Source of the DNA: an uncultured Sutterella sp.
Lineage (GTDB): Bacteria; Pseudomonadota; Gammaproteobacteria; Burkholderiales; Burkholderiaceae_F
DNA length: 28,113 nt
Direction of reading: 5' to 3'
Assembly: GCA_905206365.1 (NCBI GenBank)
Contig: CAJLHF010000028.1
Span: 1-28,113, forward strand
Positions 14,422 to 22,265 of the stretch are shown here, piece after piece (within the stretch, counting starts at the first letter, position 1; each line of letters opens with the position of its first letter). The notes beneath the pieces were generated by a model that was given only the letters and a program-made list of their open reading frames with translations, ran no database searches and was not told the origin of the DNA. Position numbers and translations under genes: made by a program.

Positions 14422-15699
14422 TCAGACGGCTTGCAACCCGTTCGTGCGCTTCAGGAACCCGGTAAAGACGCCCCAGCCGATGGCGAGCGACGTTTCATCC
14501 TGAATTTCGAAGTCATGGCGGTGATGTCCGTGATGATTGCAACCGAAGTAGAAAAACACGGCTTTGCCGCCATGCTCCTGAACGCGACGGATAAGCACCG
14601 TGCAGTCTTCGCTTCCGACTTTCGCGTTCATGTCAACGACCGAATCGACGCCCGGAACTTCCGCCGCAGCGGATTTGATGAGTTCGACAGCCTCTTCGTC
14701 GCCCCGGTAGGTCACGGCCTCGCCGACCCGACGCAGATCGTACATACAGCCGTATGCGGCTGTGATGCCCGAAACGGTCGACTCGACGGCCTTGGCCATG
14801 TAGTCATTGATCTCGGTCGTTTCGCCGCGAACTTCCATCACGAGCGAGGCGTGTTCGGCAACGATGTTTCGCCCCGTTCCCGAATTGAACTTGCCGATTT
14901 GCACGCGCGTGATGCCGCCGCTGTGCCCGGGGAGCGACCCGAGGGACATGCAGAGAGCGGCGCCGCACATGAGAGCGCTCTTTCCTTTTTCGGGACTTCC
15001 CGCCGCCGAAGGAACGCCCGTAATGTCCAAATCGAACTTCGTCGTGGCAAGGTAGCCGTGATGCGACACGCCTACTTGTCCCAGACGGGCCGAGCAGCCG
15101 ATGTGCGCACCCGCAAACCAGTCGACATCGTCGACAACGCCGCGTGCAGTCATGGCGGCCGCACCGCGAACGCCCTCTTCTGCCGGCTGGAAAAGAAGTT
15201 TGACGGTGCCGCAGAGCTTGTCTGCATTCTCCGCCACCCAGGCGGCGACGCCGAGACCGACGGCCGTATGACCGTCGTGACCGCAGGCGTGTGAAAAGCC
15301 GGGAATTTCGGATCGGTATCCGCCCCGACAAGCTTCGTGTTCGGAGTCGGTCGTCTCGTCAATCGGCAATGCGTCGATATCGAAGCGCAGAGCGGTTACG
15401 GGCCCCGGACGTCCGGTCTTCCAAACACCGACGGCACCCGTATAGCCCTTCGTTTCATCGAGAAACGACTGAGGAACGCCATGCGCCGAAGCGCGCGCCG
15501 CCGCGTCCTCGACAAGCTTCGAATCACGCCCGAGAGCATGCTCGGGATCTACCGCACGGTCGCCGGTCCACACTTCGAAGCCGAGCGTTCGAAGTCGATC
15601 GACGATCAGGTACGTGGTCTCGAATTCGCACCACCCCTCTTCGGGACGCGCATGCAGACGCCTGCGGTCGGCAATCATGGACTTCACAATATCGGACAT
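14422..15699 (-). CDS. M20-family amidohydrolase, AbgA-like
   Basis: A 425-residue zinc amidohydrolase resembling AbgA, one subunit of p-aminobenzoyl-glutamate hydrolase, along its whole length. Metal and catalytic motifs are RFDIDALP (105-112), HACGHDGHT (137-145) and QPAEEG (171-176), and VGSEDCTVLIRRV with GCNHHGHH covers the C-terminal metal ligand region. It would hydrolyse an amide bond of an N-acyl amino acid or peptide-like compound in the cytoplasm. One oddity: AbgA carries a histidine in the lid domain (GTAAHAGAKPEDG) that reaches into the partner active site, whereas this protein has GVPSAAGSPEKG (228-239) with Ala instead and one residue fewer. AAGGAG lies eight bases before the ATG. 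The gene follows the carrier gene by 16 bases in one operon. No AbgB-like second subunit is present. Confidence 0.88.
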   Translation of the reverse strand: MSDIVKSMIADRRRLHARPEEGWCEFETTYLIVDRLRTLGFEVWTGDRAVDPEHALGRDSKLVEDAAARASAHGVPQSFLDETKGYTGAVGVWKTGRPGPVTALRFDIDALPIDETTDSEHEACRGGYRSEIPGFSHACGHDGHTAVGLGVAAWVAENADKLCGTVKLLFQPAEEGVRGAAAMTARGVVDDVDWFAGAHIGCSARLGQVGVSHHGYLATTKFDLDITGVPSAAGSPEKGKSALMCGAALCMSLGSLPGHSGGITRVQIGKFNSGTGRNIVAEHASLVMEVRGETTEINDYMAKAVESTVSGITAAYGCMYDLRRVGEAVTYRGDEEAVELIKSAAAEVPGVDSVVDMNAKVGSEDCTVLIRRVQEHGGKAVFFYFGCNHHGHHRHDFEIQDETSLAIGWGVFTGFLKRTNGLQAV

Positions 15700-15715
15700 G
15701 TTGTGACTCCTTGCA

Positions 15716-16999
15716 TCAAAGCTCGAATACGAATCCGAGTAAAACGAGATTGACCAGCATCGGGATCGCCATGCGTTTGGCGACGTCGAGCGGGGAAAGC
15801 TTGGTCATGCCGGCGATCACGATAGTCGCGCCGGCAATCGGCGAGCACATGCGACCGAAGGCTCCGGAAAGAGCGGCCACCATACCGAGGTTTTCGATTT
15901 TCATCCCGAAGTCGGCGGCATACGGCGTCACGGCCTGATTGAAGGCGTGCCCGGCGGCGTCTCCCGAACCGGTGAGCACCCCCATGACAAAAGGACCGAA
16001 GTTGGCCGCGTAGCGCGCAATGTCGTTCGAGTGCTTGAGGGTCTCAATCAGCGAATCGATCACGCCGCAGGCGCGCAGACCGCCTGCGAAACACCCAGCC
16101 GCAATAATGATGCCCATGATGTTCGCGTAGCCTTTGCCCATGCCTCCGAAGAATTCCTTCGTGACGGTCTGCGGATTCGAGCGCGTGATGAGAAGCGTGT
16201 AGATCGAACCGTATACCATAGCTTCCGCGACCGACATGCGGATCTGCGGAACCACGGTCGCACCGAGCATCAGGAGAACAACCGGGAGAATCGGAGCGAC
16301 GGCGCGAAGCATACTCGGATGTTCGGGCAACTGGCCGCGCTCGTCGGCAACGACCGAAAAGCCGAGGTCTTCGCCCGGCTGCGGGCGCTTGTAGTCTCGG
16401 AAAACAAAAACCATTGCCGTTACAAGAACGATATTCAACGCACACATCGTGAGCACTTCGGGAGCGAACTGCACGATGAGGTCCATCACGTCCATTTCGG
16501 CGATTTTCGCGATCCAGACGTTGTGGGAGCTTCCGGGGCTGAGCGTCGACGGCGTAATCGAACCGATGATGGCCGCGCCCGCGATCGCCGGATGGAAGCC
16601 CGCGCGAACCATGAGCGGAATCATCGTGGGGCCGAGAGCCGCGGCGCAACCCGCAGCGCTCGGGATCGCCACTGCGACGCACGAGGCGACGAGCATGCAG
16701 AAGGGCAACAGAAAGACGCCGAGTTTTCCGAGCGGCTTCACCAAGAGCCCCACGAAATGCACGTCGCACCGCGTGATGGCAATCACTGCGGCAAAGCCCA
16801 TCGAAGAACAGATCGACGTAATGAGCGATCCGTTCGTCATATTGGCGATGAATGCTTTCATGGCGGTCTGTGGTTCGCCCACAAGAACCGCCATCGCCAA
16901 ACCGGCTGTGAAAAGCACCAAACGCGTTTCCCATCGCTTCAAAAGCGCCGCGATTGTGAGGATCGTCGCGATCCCCGCAAGCCAGAGACTCCAAGTCAT
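15716..16999 (-). CDS. DcuC-like C4-dicarboxylate carrier
   Basis: A 427-residue inner-membrane protein with about 10-12 hydrophobic helices. It resembles the DcuC anaerobic C4-dicarboxylate carriers: ITRCDVHFVGLLVKPLGKLG near residue 75, the SITPSTLSPGSSHN loop, GIIIAAGCFAGGL, and the GVLTGSGDAAGHAFN block near residue 345. Such carriers exchange or take up dicarboxylates with sodium or protons. The start overlaps the DUF1177 stop by 4 bases (ATGA), and GGGAG precedes it inside that gene, so the two are translationally coupled. The context with an amidohydrolase suggests the true substrate is the acyl-amino acid or dicarboxylic product handled by this cluster (inference). Confidence 0.85.
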   Translation of the reverse strand: MTWSLWLAGIATILTIAALLKRWETRLVLFTAGLAMAVLVGEPQTAMKAFIANMTNGSLITSICSSMGFAAVIAITRCDVHFVGLLVKPLGKLGVFLLPFCMLVASCVAVAIPSAAGCAAALGPTMIPLMVRAGFHPAIAGAAIIGSITPSTLSPGSSHNVWIAKIAEMDVMDLIVQFAPEVLTMCALNIVLVTAMVFVFRDYKRPQPGEDLGFSVVADERGQLPEHPSMLRAVAPILPVVLLMLGATVVPQIRMSVAEAMVYGSIYTLLITRSNPQTVTKEFFGGMGKGYANIMGIIIAAGCFAGGLRACGVIDSLIETLKHSNDIARYAANFGPFVMGVLTGSGDAAGHAFNQAVTPYAADFGMKIENLGMVAALSGAFGRMCSPIAGATIVIAGMTKLSPLDVAKRMAIPMLVNLVLLGFVFEL

Positions 17000-17940
17000 G
17001 CTTTTTCTCCCATGGTACGCAGATGAGCCATCGAACCGTAGAGCTCAAGAATGCGCCGGTATTCGGTTTCGTCATTGAAGGGGCAGCGCCCCGCCGTATA
17101 GGCCTTTGCCGTCTCAACCGCAAAGCGCGCCGCCTCTTCGACGTCCGTGAGATGCGAAGCGCCCGTGGCGCATCCCGCCACCTGCGAGACCGTCGTAATC
17201 GCAACGCCGATCACGGGAGCACGCGTCGCAACCGAAGGTTGCAGGATGGAATTCAAGTGGTAGACGTCGTTGCCGTAGGGCGTGATGTCCTGCATCGTGA
17301 CGGGCAGAACGAGCGGGAGTCGCCCCGTCACGGTCGAGAGGATGTCGAGTGCGGGTTCGCACACGCGTAGAATCCACCCGTCCCGTACGGTCGGCGTGAC
17401 GGCGACGCCCCGCGCGTTGAGAATACGGTTCCCCTTCGTCGTATCGATCGTGAGGATCGCATCCATCGCGGGATCGACTTCATGCTCGTTACTCACGGCG
17501 CTCGGCACGGGCGAATCCATGAAGGGGACGGGTTCGTGAGGCCGCGTCGGAGCCGTAGGACAGATCTGGGTCGTTATGATCACGTCGCCCTCAAGCACGT
17601 CGCCTCGAACGTGCATCTCGGCGAGCTTGCGCGCAGCCGAAAGGGCGGCGAGTGCGCCGTCTCCGTCCGACGTGAAGCCGATCCGCTCGGGACGCGCACC
17701 GATCCCGCCAAGGCGTCCGATGATGCCGAGCGTCGGAGCGTCGCCGCCGAGCGTCCGGCCGCGCTTGCCCGGAATGAGAATGTGCACGAAGTCAACGCGC
17801 CCGCGCGCGCCTTCGATCGTCGTCAAGGAGGTCGAGATGTCGCAGGCTTCGAACAGTTTGAACGTTTCAAGAACGCGCTCTCCCGTCGCGGCAGGATCGT
17901 CAAGAACGTCGAAGAGCGCGATGACGTGTTTCCAACACAT
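16996..17940 (-). CDS. DUF1177-family protein
   Basis: A 314-residue soluble protein of the DUF1177 family. Conserved blocks visible are GGDAPTLGIIGRLGGIGARP, RIGFTSDGDGALAALSAA, HVRGDVLEGDVIITTQICP, AMDAILTIDTTKGNRI, and DITPYGNDVYHLNSILQP. No signal peptide is present. The biochemical role is not established; the family is commonly found beside peptidases and transporters, as here. AAAAGGAGG eight bases before the ATG at 17940 fixes the start; longer upstream starts have no such site. It is the first of three tightly coupled genes, followed by the carrier (4-base overlap) and the amidohydrolase, so it probably acts on the same compound. The many Asp, His and Cys residues in conserved blocks would allow metal binding, but this is a guess. 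Confidence 0.85.
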   Translation of the reverse strand: MCWKHVIALFDVLDDPAATGERVLETFKLFEACDISTSLTTIEGARGRVDFVHILIPGKRGRTLGGDAPTLGIIGRLGGIGARPERIGFTSDGDGALAALSAARKLAEMHVRGDVLEGDVIITTQICPTAPTRPHEPVPFMDSPVPSAVSNEHEVDPAMDAILTIDTTKGNRILNARGVAVTPTVRDGWILRVCEPALDILSTVTGRLPLVLPVTMQDITPYGNDVYHLNSILQPSVATRAPVIGVAITTVSQVAGCATGASHLTDVEEAARFAVETAKAYTAGRCPFNDETEYRRILELYGSMAHLRTMGEKA

Positions 17941-18041
17941 GAGCTTTGCCTCCTTTTTTTGCAAATTCGATGTGGTTGCAGCGGTTGCTCCCGACCCGGC
18001 GGACAAGTCATCCGGGAAGCGGATGCACCCTTTCTTATGTC

Positions 18042-18590
18042 TTAAAGGTCACCGGCTCCCGGATCGCCCTCCTCGGGCTCGACGGAGAGCACGAGTTTCT
18101 TAAGGAGCCTCTCAAGAACGACCGATTCTTCGGAGTCGAGCGCTTCAATAAAACGCTCTTCGTCGCGCACGTGTGCGGCGTGCACCTCGATGGCAAGCGC
18201 GACACCGGCAGGCGTCGCCTGCAAAATCCATGCGCGACGATCCCGCGCGTCGGGTTCACGCACAAGCGCGCCCTTTTTCTCAAGACTGTCGATGCGGGCC
18301 GTGAGGCCGCCCGAAGAGATGATCATGCGTTCGTGCAGGTGCTTGGGTTGCAACCGGTGGTCGGGACTGCGCACTACGGCAGAGAGCACCTCCACCTCGC
18401 CGATCGAGAGCCCGTAACGCTCGAAAATGCGTTCGGTGCGGCGGCGCGAATGTTGCGCCAGGCGGACGAGTCGCGTCACCGTACCGTTGCAACGGATGTT
18501 CTTGTCCGGGAAACGCGCATGCCACTCGGCTTCTTGAACATCAAAGAAGTCGGGCGTACCGTTTACCTCGCTAAAGTCTTCGTTCGGCAT
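18042..18590 (-). CDS. MarR-family transcriptional regulator
   Basis: A 182-residue regulator with the MarR winged helix fold. Residues about 35-150 include LVRLAQHSRRRTERIFERYG, LSIGEVEVLSAVVRSPD, the recognition helix MIISSGGLTARIDSLEKKGAL and the wing motif REPDARDRRAWILQATPAG. It lies 101 bases upstream of the DUF1177 gene on the same strand with no terminator between, so it probably heads the DUF1177/carrier/amidohydrolase operon. A perfect 16-bp palindrome of MarR type stands 17 bases before its start, which suggests self-repression relieved by a small acidic or aromatic ligand. AGAGAG before the ATG at 18590 supports this start. The N-terminal 30 residues are longer than usual for the family. 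Confidence 0.92.
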   Translation of the reverse strand: MPNEDFSEVNGTPDFFDVQEAEWHARFPDKNIRCNGTVTRLVRLAQHSRRRTERIFERYGLSIGEVEVLSAVVRSPDHRLQPKHLHERMIISSGGLTARIDSLEKKGALVREPDARDRRAWILQATPAGVALAIEVHAAHVRDEERFIEALDSEESVVLERLLKKLVLSVEPEEGDPGAGDL

Positions 18591-18606
18591 TGATGTTCTC
18601 TCTTTT

Positions 18607-18622
18607 ATCTCGACGTCGAGAT
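18607..18622. promoter_or_regulatory. MarR-type operator, perfect 16-bp palindrome
   Basis: ATCTCGACGTCGAGAT is perfectly symmetric, has the length and inverted-repeat form of many MarR-family operators, and lies 17-32 bases before the start of the MarR gene. A bound dimer would block transcription or RNA polymerase movement there. It is the strongest operator candidate in the window. Confidence 0.7.
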
Positions 18623-18646
18623 TCTTGACATCGATCTTACTGTCAA
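18622..18646. promoter_or_regulatory. Second operator-like element and minus-strand -35
   Basis: The sequence TTCTTGACATCGATCT (18623-18638) resembles the neighbouring palindrome at most positions and could be a second, weaker binding site. TTGACA (18625-18630) and TGTCAA (18641-18646) form an inverted repeat with a 10-base spacer. Read on the minus strand, the second arm is a perfect TTGACA -35 for the MarR operon; the corresponding -10 is poor. Confidence 0.45.
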
Positions 18647-18727
18647 AACCGTGCAGGCACCTTCCTGAAAAACCCGAAGGGCATACCCCCGCTCCAACCC
18701 CAATCATGTTGGACGCGACCGTGAAGA

Positions 18728-18880
18728 ATCCCGCACGAGCGCGAGATGCAACGCTACTTCATCACGACGCTTGAGGCGACGAAGGAGAACGTGGCCGAAT
18801 CCTTCGGCACGATCGTGCGAGAATGAAAGACGCTCGATTCGCCCGAGCATAAGCCCTATCCCGACCGCTTCCGAGAACCG
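18728..18880 (+). pseudogene. Unidentified coding remnant
   Basis: The frame through ATG 18746 reads RIPHEREMQRYFITTLEATK, then ENVAESFGTIVRE, TGA (18824-18826), then KTLDSPEHKPYPDRFREP. It has a protein-like composition and continues sensibly across the single TGA, as expected if a Trp codon had mutated. Another TGA lies just upstream (18722-18724). I do not recognise the family. The intact reading from 18746 would encode only 26 residues. It is most likely the decayed 3' part of a lost gene between the MarR and transporter genes. Confidence 0.4.
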
Positions 18881-18882
18881 AA

Positions 18883-21285
18883 ATGCCCGCCACGCTCACA
18901 ACGCTTCTCGCCGAACCTTTACGCAAGCTTCTGACGTTTCCGAAGCGTCGCACACGCTTTCCATGCCGCGCCGCCCGGAGTCGCACGGCAGGGATCGCAT
19001 GCGCGGCGGGGCTCGTGATTGCGCTCGCAGCGGCCGGGACGACGAACGCGGCCGAGCAGCCGCTTCTCCTCAACTCGCCTCGCCCCGCGGCCGAATACGG
19101 AACGAACACGCTTTTTACGGCCTTCGGCGGGCGAAGCCCCCGAACGCTCGACCCGCAGCGCTCCTACTCGGCGGATGAGACGGTCTATACGTACAACATC
19201 TATGAGCCGCTTTATCAATACCACTACTTGAAGCGCCCCTACGAACTTGTCGGTCGCACGGCCGAGCGCGTCGTGCACCCGACCTACGTAGACGCATCGG
19301 GGCGGACGTTGCCCGACGATGCCGATCCCGCAACGATCGCCGAGTCGATCTACACGATTCCGATTCGCAAAGGGATTTTCTACGCACCGCATCCCGCGTT
19401 CGCCAAAGACGCCGACGGGCGGTTCCTCTATCACGATCTTCCGTTCGAGGTGGCGGCGCAAAAGCGCTCGCCCACCGACTTCGAGCACGCAGCGACCCGC
19501 GAACTTACGGCCTACGACTACGTCTGGGGCATCAAGCGCCTCGCGAGCCCCCGGGTCGTGAGTCCCGTTCTCGGTACGCTCGCGCACCACATCGTGGGGC
19601 TCGACGAGTTCGCCGCAAAGCTTGCCGACGAAGAGAAAGCCCGTCGGGAACGGGGCGAATCGGCGGCGTCGCGCTACCTTGACCTGTCGACGCACGAAAT
19701 TCGGGGCGTGCGCGCGATCGACGCGCACACGCTCGAAATTCGCGTGCACGGAAAGTACCCGCAGTTTTCGAACTGGCTCTCGATGACCTTTTTCGCGCCC
19801 GTGCCGCCCGAAGCGGACCGCTTTTACGCGCAGGAGGGGTTCGCGCGCAACAATTTTTCGCTCGACACCTGGCCCGCCGGAACGGGTCCCTACCGCATGG
19901 CGGTCTTCGAGGAAAACCGACGTCACGTGCTTGAGCGCAACCCTCTCTTTCGCACGGAAACCTATCCCTGCGAGGGCGAGGCGGGCGACCGGGAACGGGG
20001 ACTGTTGGACGCGTGCGGGAAGCCGTTGCCGCTTACCGACCGTGTTGTTTTCGACATCGAAAAAGAAGCCGTTCCGCTACAGACGAAATTTCTTCAGGGC
20101 TACTACGACAGTCCCTCGATCGATCGGGTCGACACGGGGCTCGGGTTCGTCGCGGCCATGAACGACGACCCGGAAAAGGCGGCGCTCTACACCAAAAAGA
20201 AGTTGCAGTTCCCCTCGACCGTCGAAGCGGGTCTCTGGTACGTGGGATTCAATTGGTTGGACCCCGTCCTCGGCGGCACGGGCACCCCCGAAGAGCAACG
20301 CCGGGCGCGGCTTTTGCGTCGGGCGATTTCGATTGCGGTCGACTGGGAAGAAAACATAGCGATCTTTCAGAAAAACCAGGGGATCGCGGCACACGGCCCG
20401 ATTCCGCCCGGCCTTTTCGGCTGGCGCGACGACGGCCCGTCGGCCTTCAACCCCGCGGTATACCGACGCATCGAATCACCCGACGCGCCCGGCAAAGTGC
20501 GCGTCGAACGCCGGTCGATCGAAGAAGCCCGGGCCCTCATGCGTGAGGCGGGCTATCCCGACGGACGCGACGCGAAGACGGGACGGCCGCTTGTGCTCAA
20601 CTTCGACTACCAGAACGCGGCCCAAGGGTCCAAGGCCTACCTCGAGTGGTACCAGCGGCAGTTCGCGAAGCTCGGCATTCAGCTTGAAATTCGCGCGACC
20701 GACTACAACCGCTTCCAGGAAAAGATGGATCGGGGCGCGGCGCAGATCTTTCTCTGGGGTTGGGTGGCGGACTACCCGGACGCGGAAAACTTCCTCTTTC
20801 TCTTTTACGGCCCGAACGCCAAGGCGCGCGGAGGCGGCGAAAACGCTTCAAACTACGCGAGCGCCGCGTTCGACCGGGAGTTCGAAGCGATGCGCTACCT
20901 CGACGACGGCCCCGAAAAGGCGGAGCGCATCGACCGGATGATCCGCATTCTCCAAGAAGACGCGCCCGTCATGTTCGGCTACTTCCCGGCCGCCGCCGCG
21001 GCCTATCACGAGTGGGTGCGAAACGCGAAACCCTCCTCAATGATTCGAAACGGCCTTCCTTACCTCGAGATCGACGCGAAACTGCGCTCGGAGCGCATCG
21101 CCGAATGGAATCCGCCCGAGCTCGCCCCCTTGGGGCTTCTCGCCGCGGCCGTCGCCGCACTCGTTCTCTTTGCCCGCCGCGTCCGGGCGCGGCGCGAAGG
21201 CTTGCGGATGCGTCCGCCCGAAAGTCTCTCGGACGACACGGTCAAAAACGTCCGAGAAAGCGCCCGCGAAGGAGCCGCCCGATGA
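18883..21285 (+). CDS. ABC peptide-type substrate-binding protein with C-terminal membrane anchor
   Basis: An 800-residue family 5 (peptide/nickel class) solute-binding protein. Residues 1-57 look like a long-n-region Sec signal, ending in IALAAAGTTNAAE. The mature domain holds family features: AFGGRSPRTLDPQRSYSADE, then NIYEPL near the start, TELTAYDYVWGIKRL-type core helices (about 205-225), and WGWVADYPDAENFLFLFYGP near 625-645. After the domain, about residues 744-764 form a hydrophobic helix followed by a basic, probably cytoplasmic tail. The protein should therefore be anchored to the inner membrane instead of free in the periplasm, and it is about 200 residues longer than most homologues. 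No better start was found than ATG 18883, which has only a weak GAGAA site. Its stop overlaps the next gene (ATGA), so the four-gene unit is coupled. Confidence 0.88.
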   Translation: MPATLTTLLAEPLRKLLTFPKRRTRFPCRAARSRTAGIACAAGLVIALAAAGTTNAAEQPLLLNSPRPAAEYGTNTLFTAFGGRSPRTLDPQRSYSADETVYTYNIYEPLYQYHYLKRPYELVGRTAERVVHPTYVDASGRTLPDDADPATIAESIYTIPIRKGIFYAPHPAFAKDADGRFLYHDLPFEVAAQKRSPTDFEHAATRELTAYDYVWGIKRLASPRVVSPVLGTLAHHIVGLDEFAAKLADEEKARRERGESAASRYLDLSTHEIRGVRAIDAHTLEIRVHGKYPQFSNWLSMTFFAPVPPEADRFYAQEGFARNNFSLDTWPAGTGPYRMAVFEENRRHVLERNPLFRTETYPCEGEAGDRERGLLDACGKPLPLTDRVVFDIEKEAVPLQTKFLQGYYDSPSIDRVDTGLGFVAAMNDDPEKAALYTKKKLQFPSTVEAGLWYVGFNWLDPVLGGTGTPEEQRRARLLRRAISIAVDWEENIAIFQKNQGIAAHGPIPPGLFGWRDDGPSAFNPAVYRRIESPDAPGKVRVERRSIEEARALMREAGYPDGRDAKTGRPLVLNFDYQNAAQGSKAYLEWYQRQFAKLGIQLEIRATDYNRFQEKMDRGAAQIFLWGWVADYPDAENFLFLFYGPNAKARGGGENASNYASAAFDREFEAMRYLDDGPEKAERIDRMIRILQEDAPVMFGYFPAAAAAYHEWVRNAKPSSMIRNGLPYLEIDAKLRSERIAEWNPPELAPLGLLAAAVAALVLFARRVRARREGLRMRPPESLSDDTVKNVRESAREGAAR

Positions 21286-22265
21286 TCGCTTACCTCGTTC
21301 GCCGCGTCCTCTACGGCGCACTCGTCCTTTTCGGCGTCAACCTTCTCACGTTTCTTCTCTTTTTCGCGGTCAACACACCCGACGACATGGCGCGACTCAA
21401 TTTGGGCGGGAAACGCATCACGCCCGAGGCAGTCGAAGCGTGGAAGGCGGCGCACGGCTACGATTTGCCGCTTTTCGTGAACGAAACGGCAGAAGGGACG
21501 GAGAAGTTCACCGAAACCCTCTTCTGGCGCAAAAGCGTTCCGATGCTCGCGCTCGACTTCGGAACGAGCGACTCGGGACGCGACATCGCGGCCGAAATCC
21601 GCACGCGCTCCGTGCCGTCGCTCCTTTTGGCCGTACCGACCTTCGTGCTCGGGCTCCTGGTGCTCGTGACCTGGTCGCTTGTGGTCGTGCTTTTCCGGCG
21701 TACGGCTTTCGAGGCGGCGGCCGTGGGGTTGTCGGTCGTTCTCATGTCGGTCTCGTCCCTTTTCTACGTGATTCTCGGCCAGTGGCTTTTCGGCAAGGTA
21801 ATGCGGCTCGTTCCCGTTTCGGGCTGGGCCTCGGACGAAGGGGCATTCGTCTTTTTGCTTCTTCCCGTAGCCCTCGGGATCCTCTCGCGCCTCGGAAGCG
21901 ACACGCTCCTTTATCGCGCGCTTTTTCTCGAAGAGATGGAGAAGGATTACGTGCGGCTCGCCCGCATGAAGGGCCTCACCGAAGAGCGGATTCTCTTCGG
22001 ACACGTGTTGCGAAACGCGTCGCTTCCGATCATCACCTCTAGCGTCGCGATGATTCCGATGCTCTTCATGGGAAGTCTCATCATGGAAAGCTTCTTCGGG
22101 ATCCCCGGGCTCGGGAGCTACACGATCGACGCCCTCAACGCACAGGACTTCTCGGTCGTACGCGCCATGGTTTTCCTCGGCACCGTTGCTTATGTCGCGG
22201 GCCTCATTCTCACCGACATCGTCTACACCTGGGCGGATCCCCGAATCCGACTCGGGCGTGCGTGA
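21282..22265 (+). CDS. ABC peptide-type permease, DppB/OppB-like
   Basis: A 327-residue inner-membrane permease. The N-terminus (MIAYLVRRVLYGALVLFGVN) is typical of DppB/OppB proteins, and there are about six membrane helices. The cytoplasmic coupling loop appears as DYVRLARMKGLTEERILFGHVLRNASLP, with the EAA-type Gly. GIPGLGSYTIDALNAQDFSV near the end is a standard family block. The periplasmic loop after helix 1 is long (about residues 30-105). It forms the channel with the next gene product. Both ends overlap neighbours by 4 bases (ATGA upstream, GTGA downstream), so expression is tightly coupled. Confidence 0.92.
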   Translation: MIAYLVRRVLYGALVLFGVNLLTFLLFFAVNTPDDMARLNLGGKRITPEAVEAWKAAHGYDLPLFVNETAEGTEKFTETLFWRKSVPMLALDFGTSDSGRDIAAEIRTRSVPSLLLAVPTFVLGLLVLVTWSLVVVLFRRTAFEAAAVGLSVVLMSVSSLFYVILGQWLFGKVMRLVPVSGWASDEGAFVFLLLPVALGILSRLGSDTLLYRALFLEEMEKDYVRLARMKGLTEERILFGHVLRNASLPIITSSVAMIPMLFMGSLIMESFFGIPGLGSYTIDALNAQDFSVVRAMVFLGTVAYVAGLILTDIVYTWADPRIRLGRA

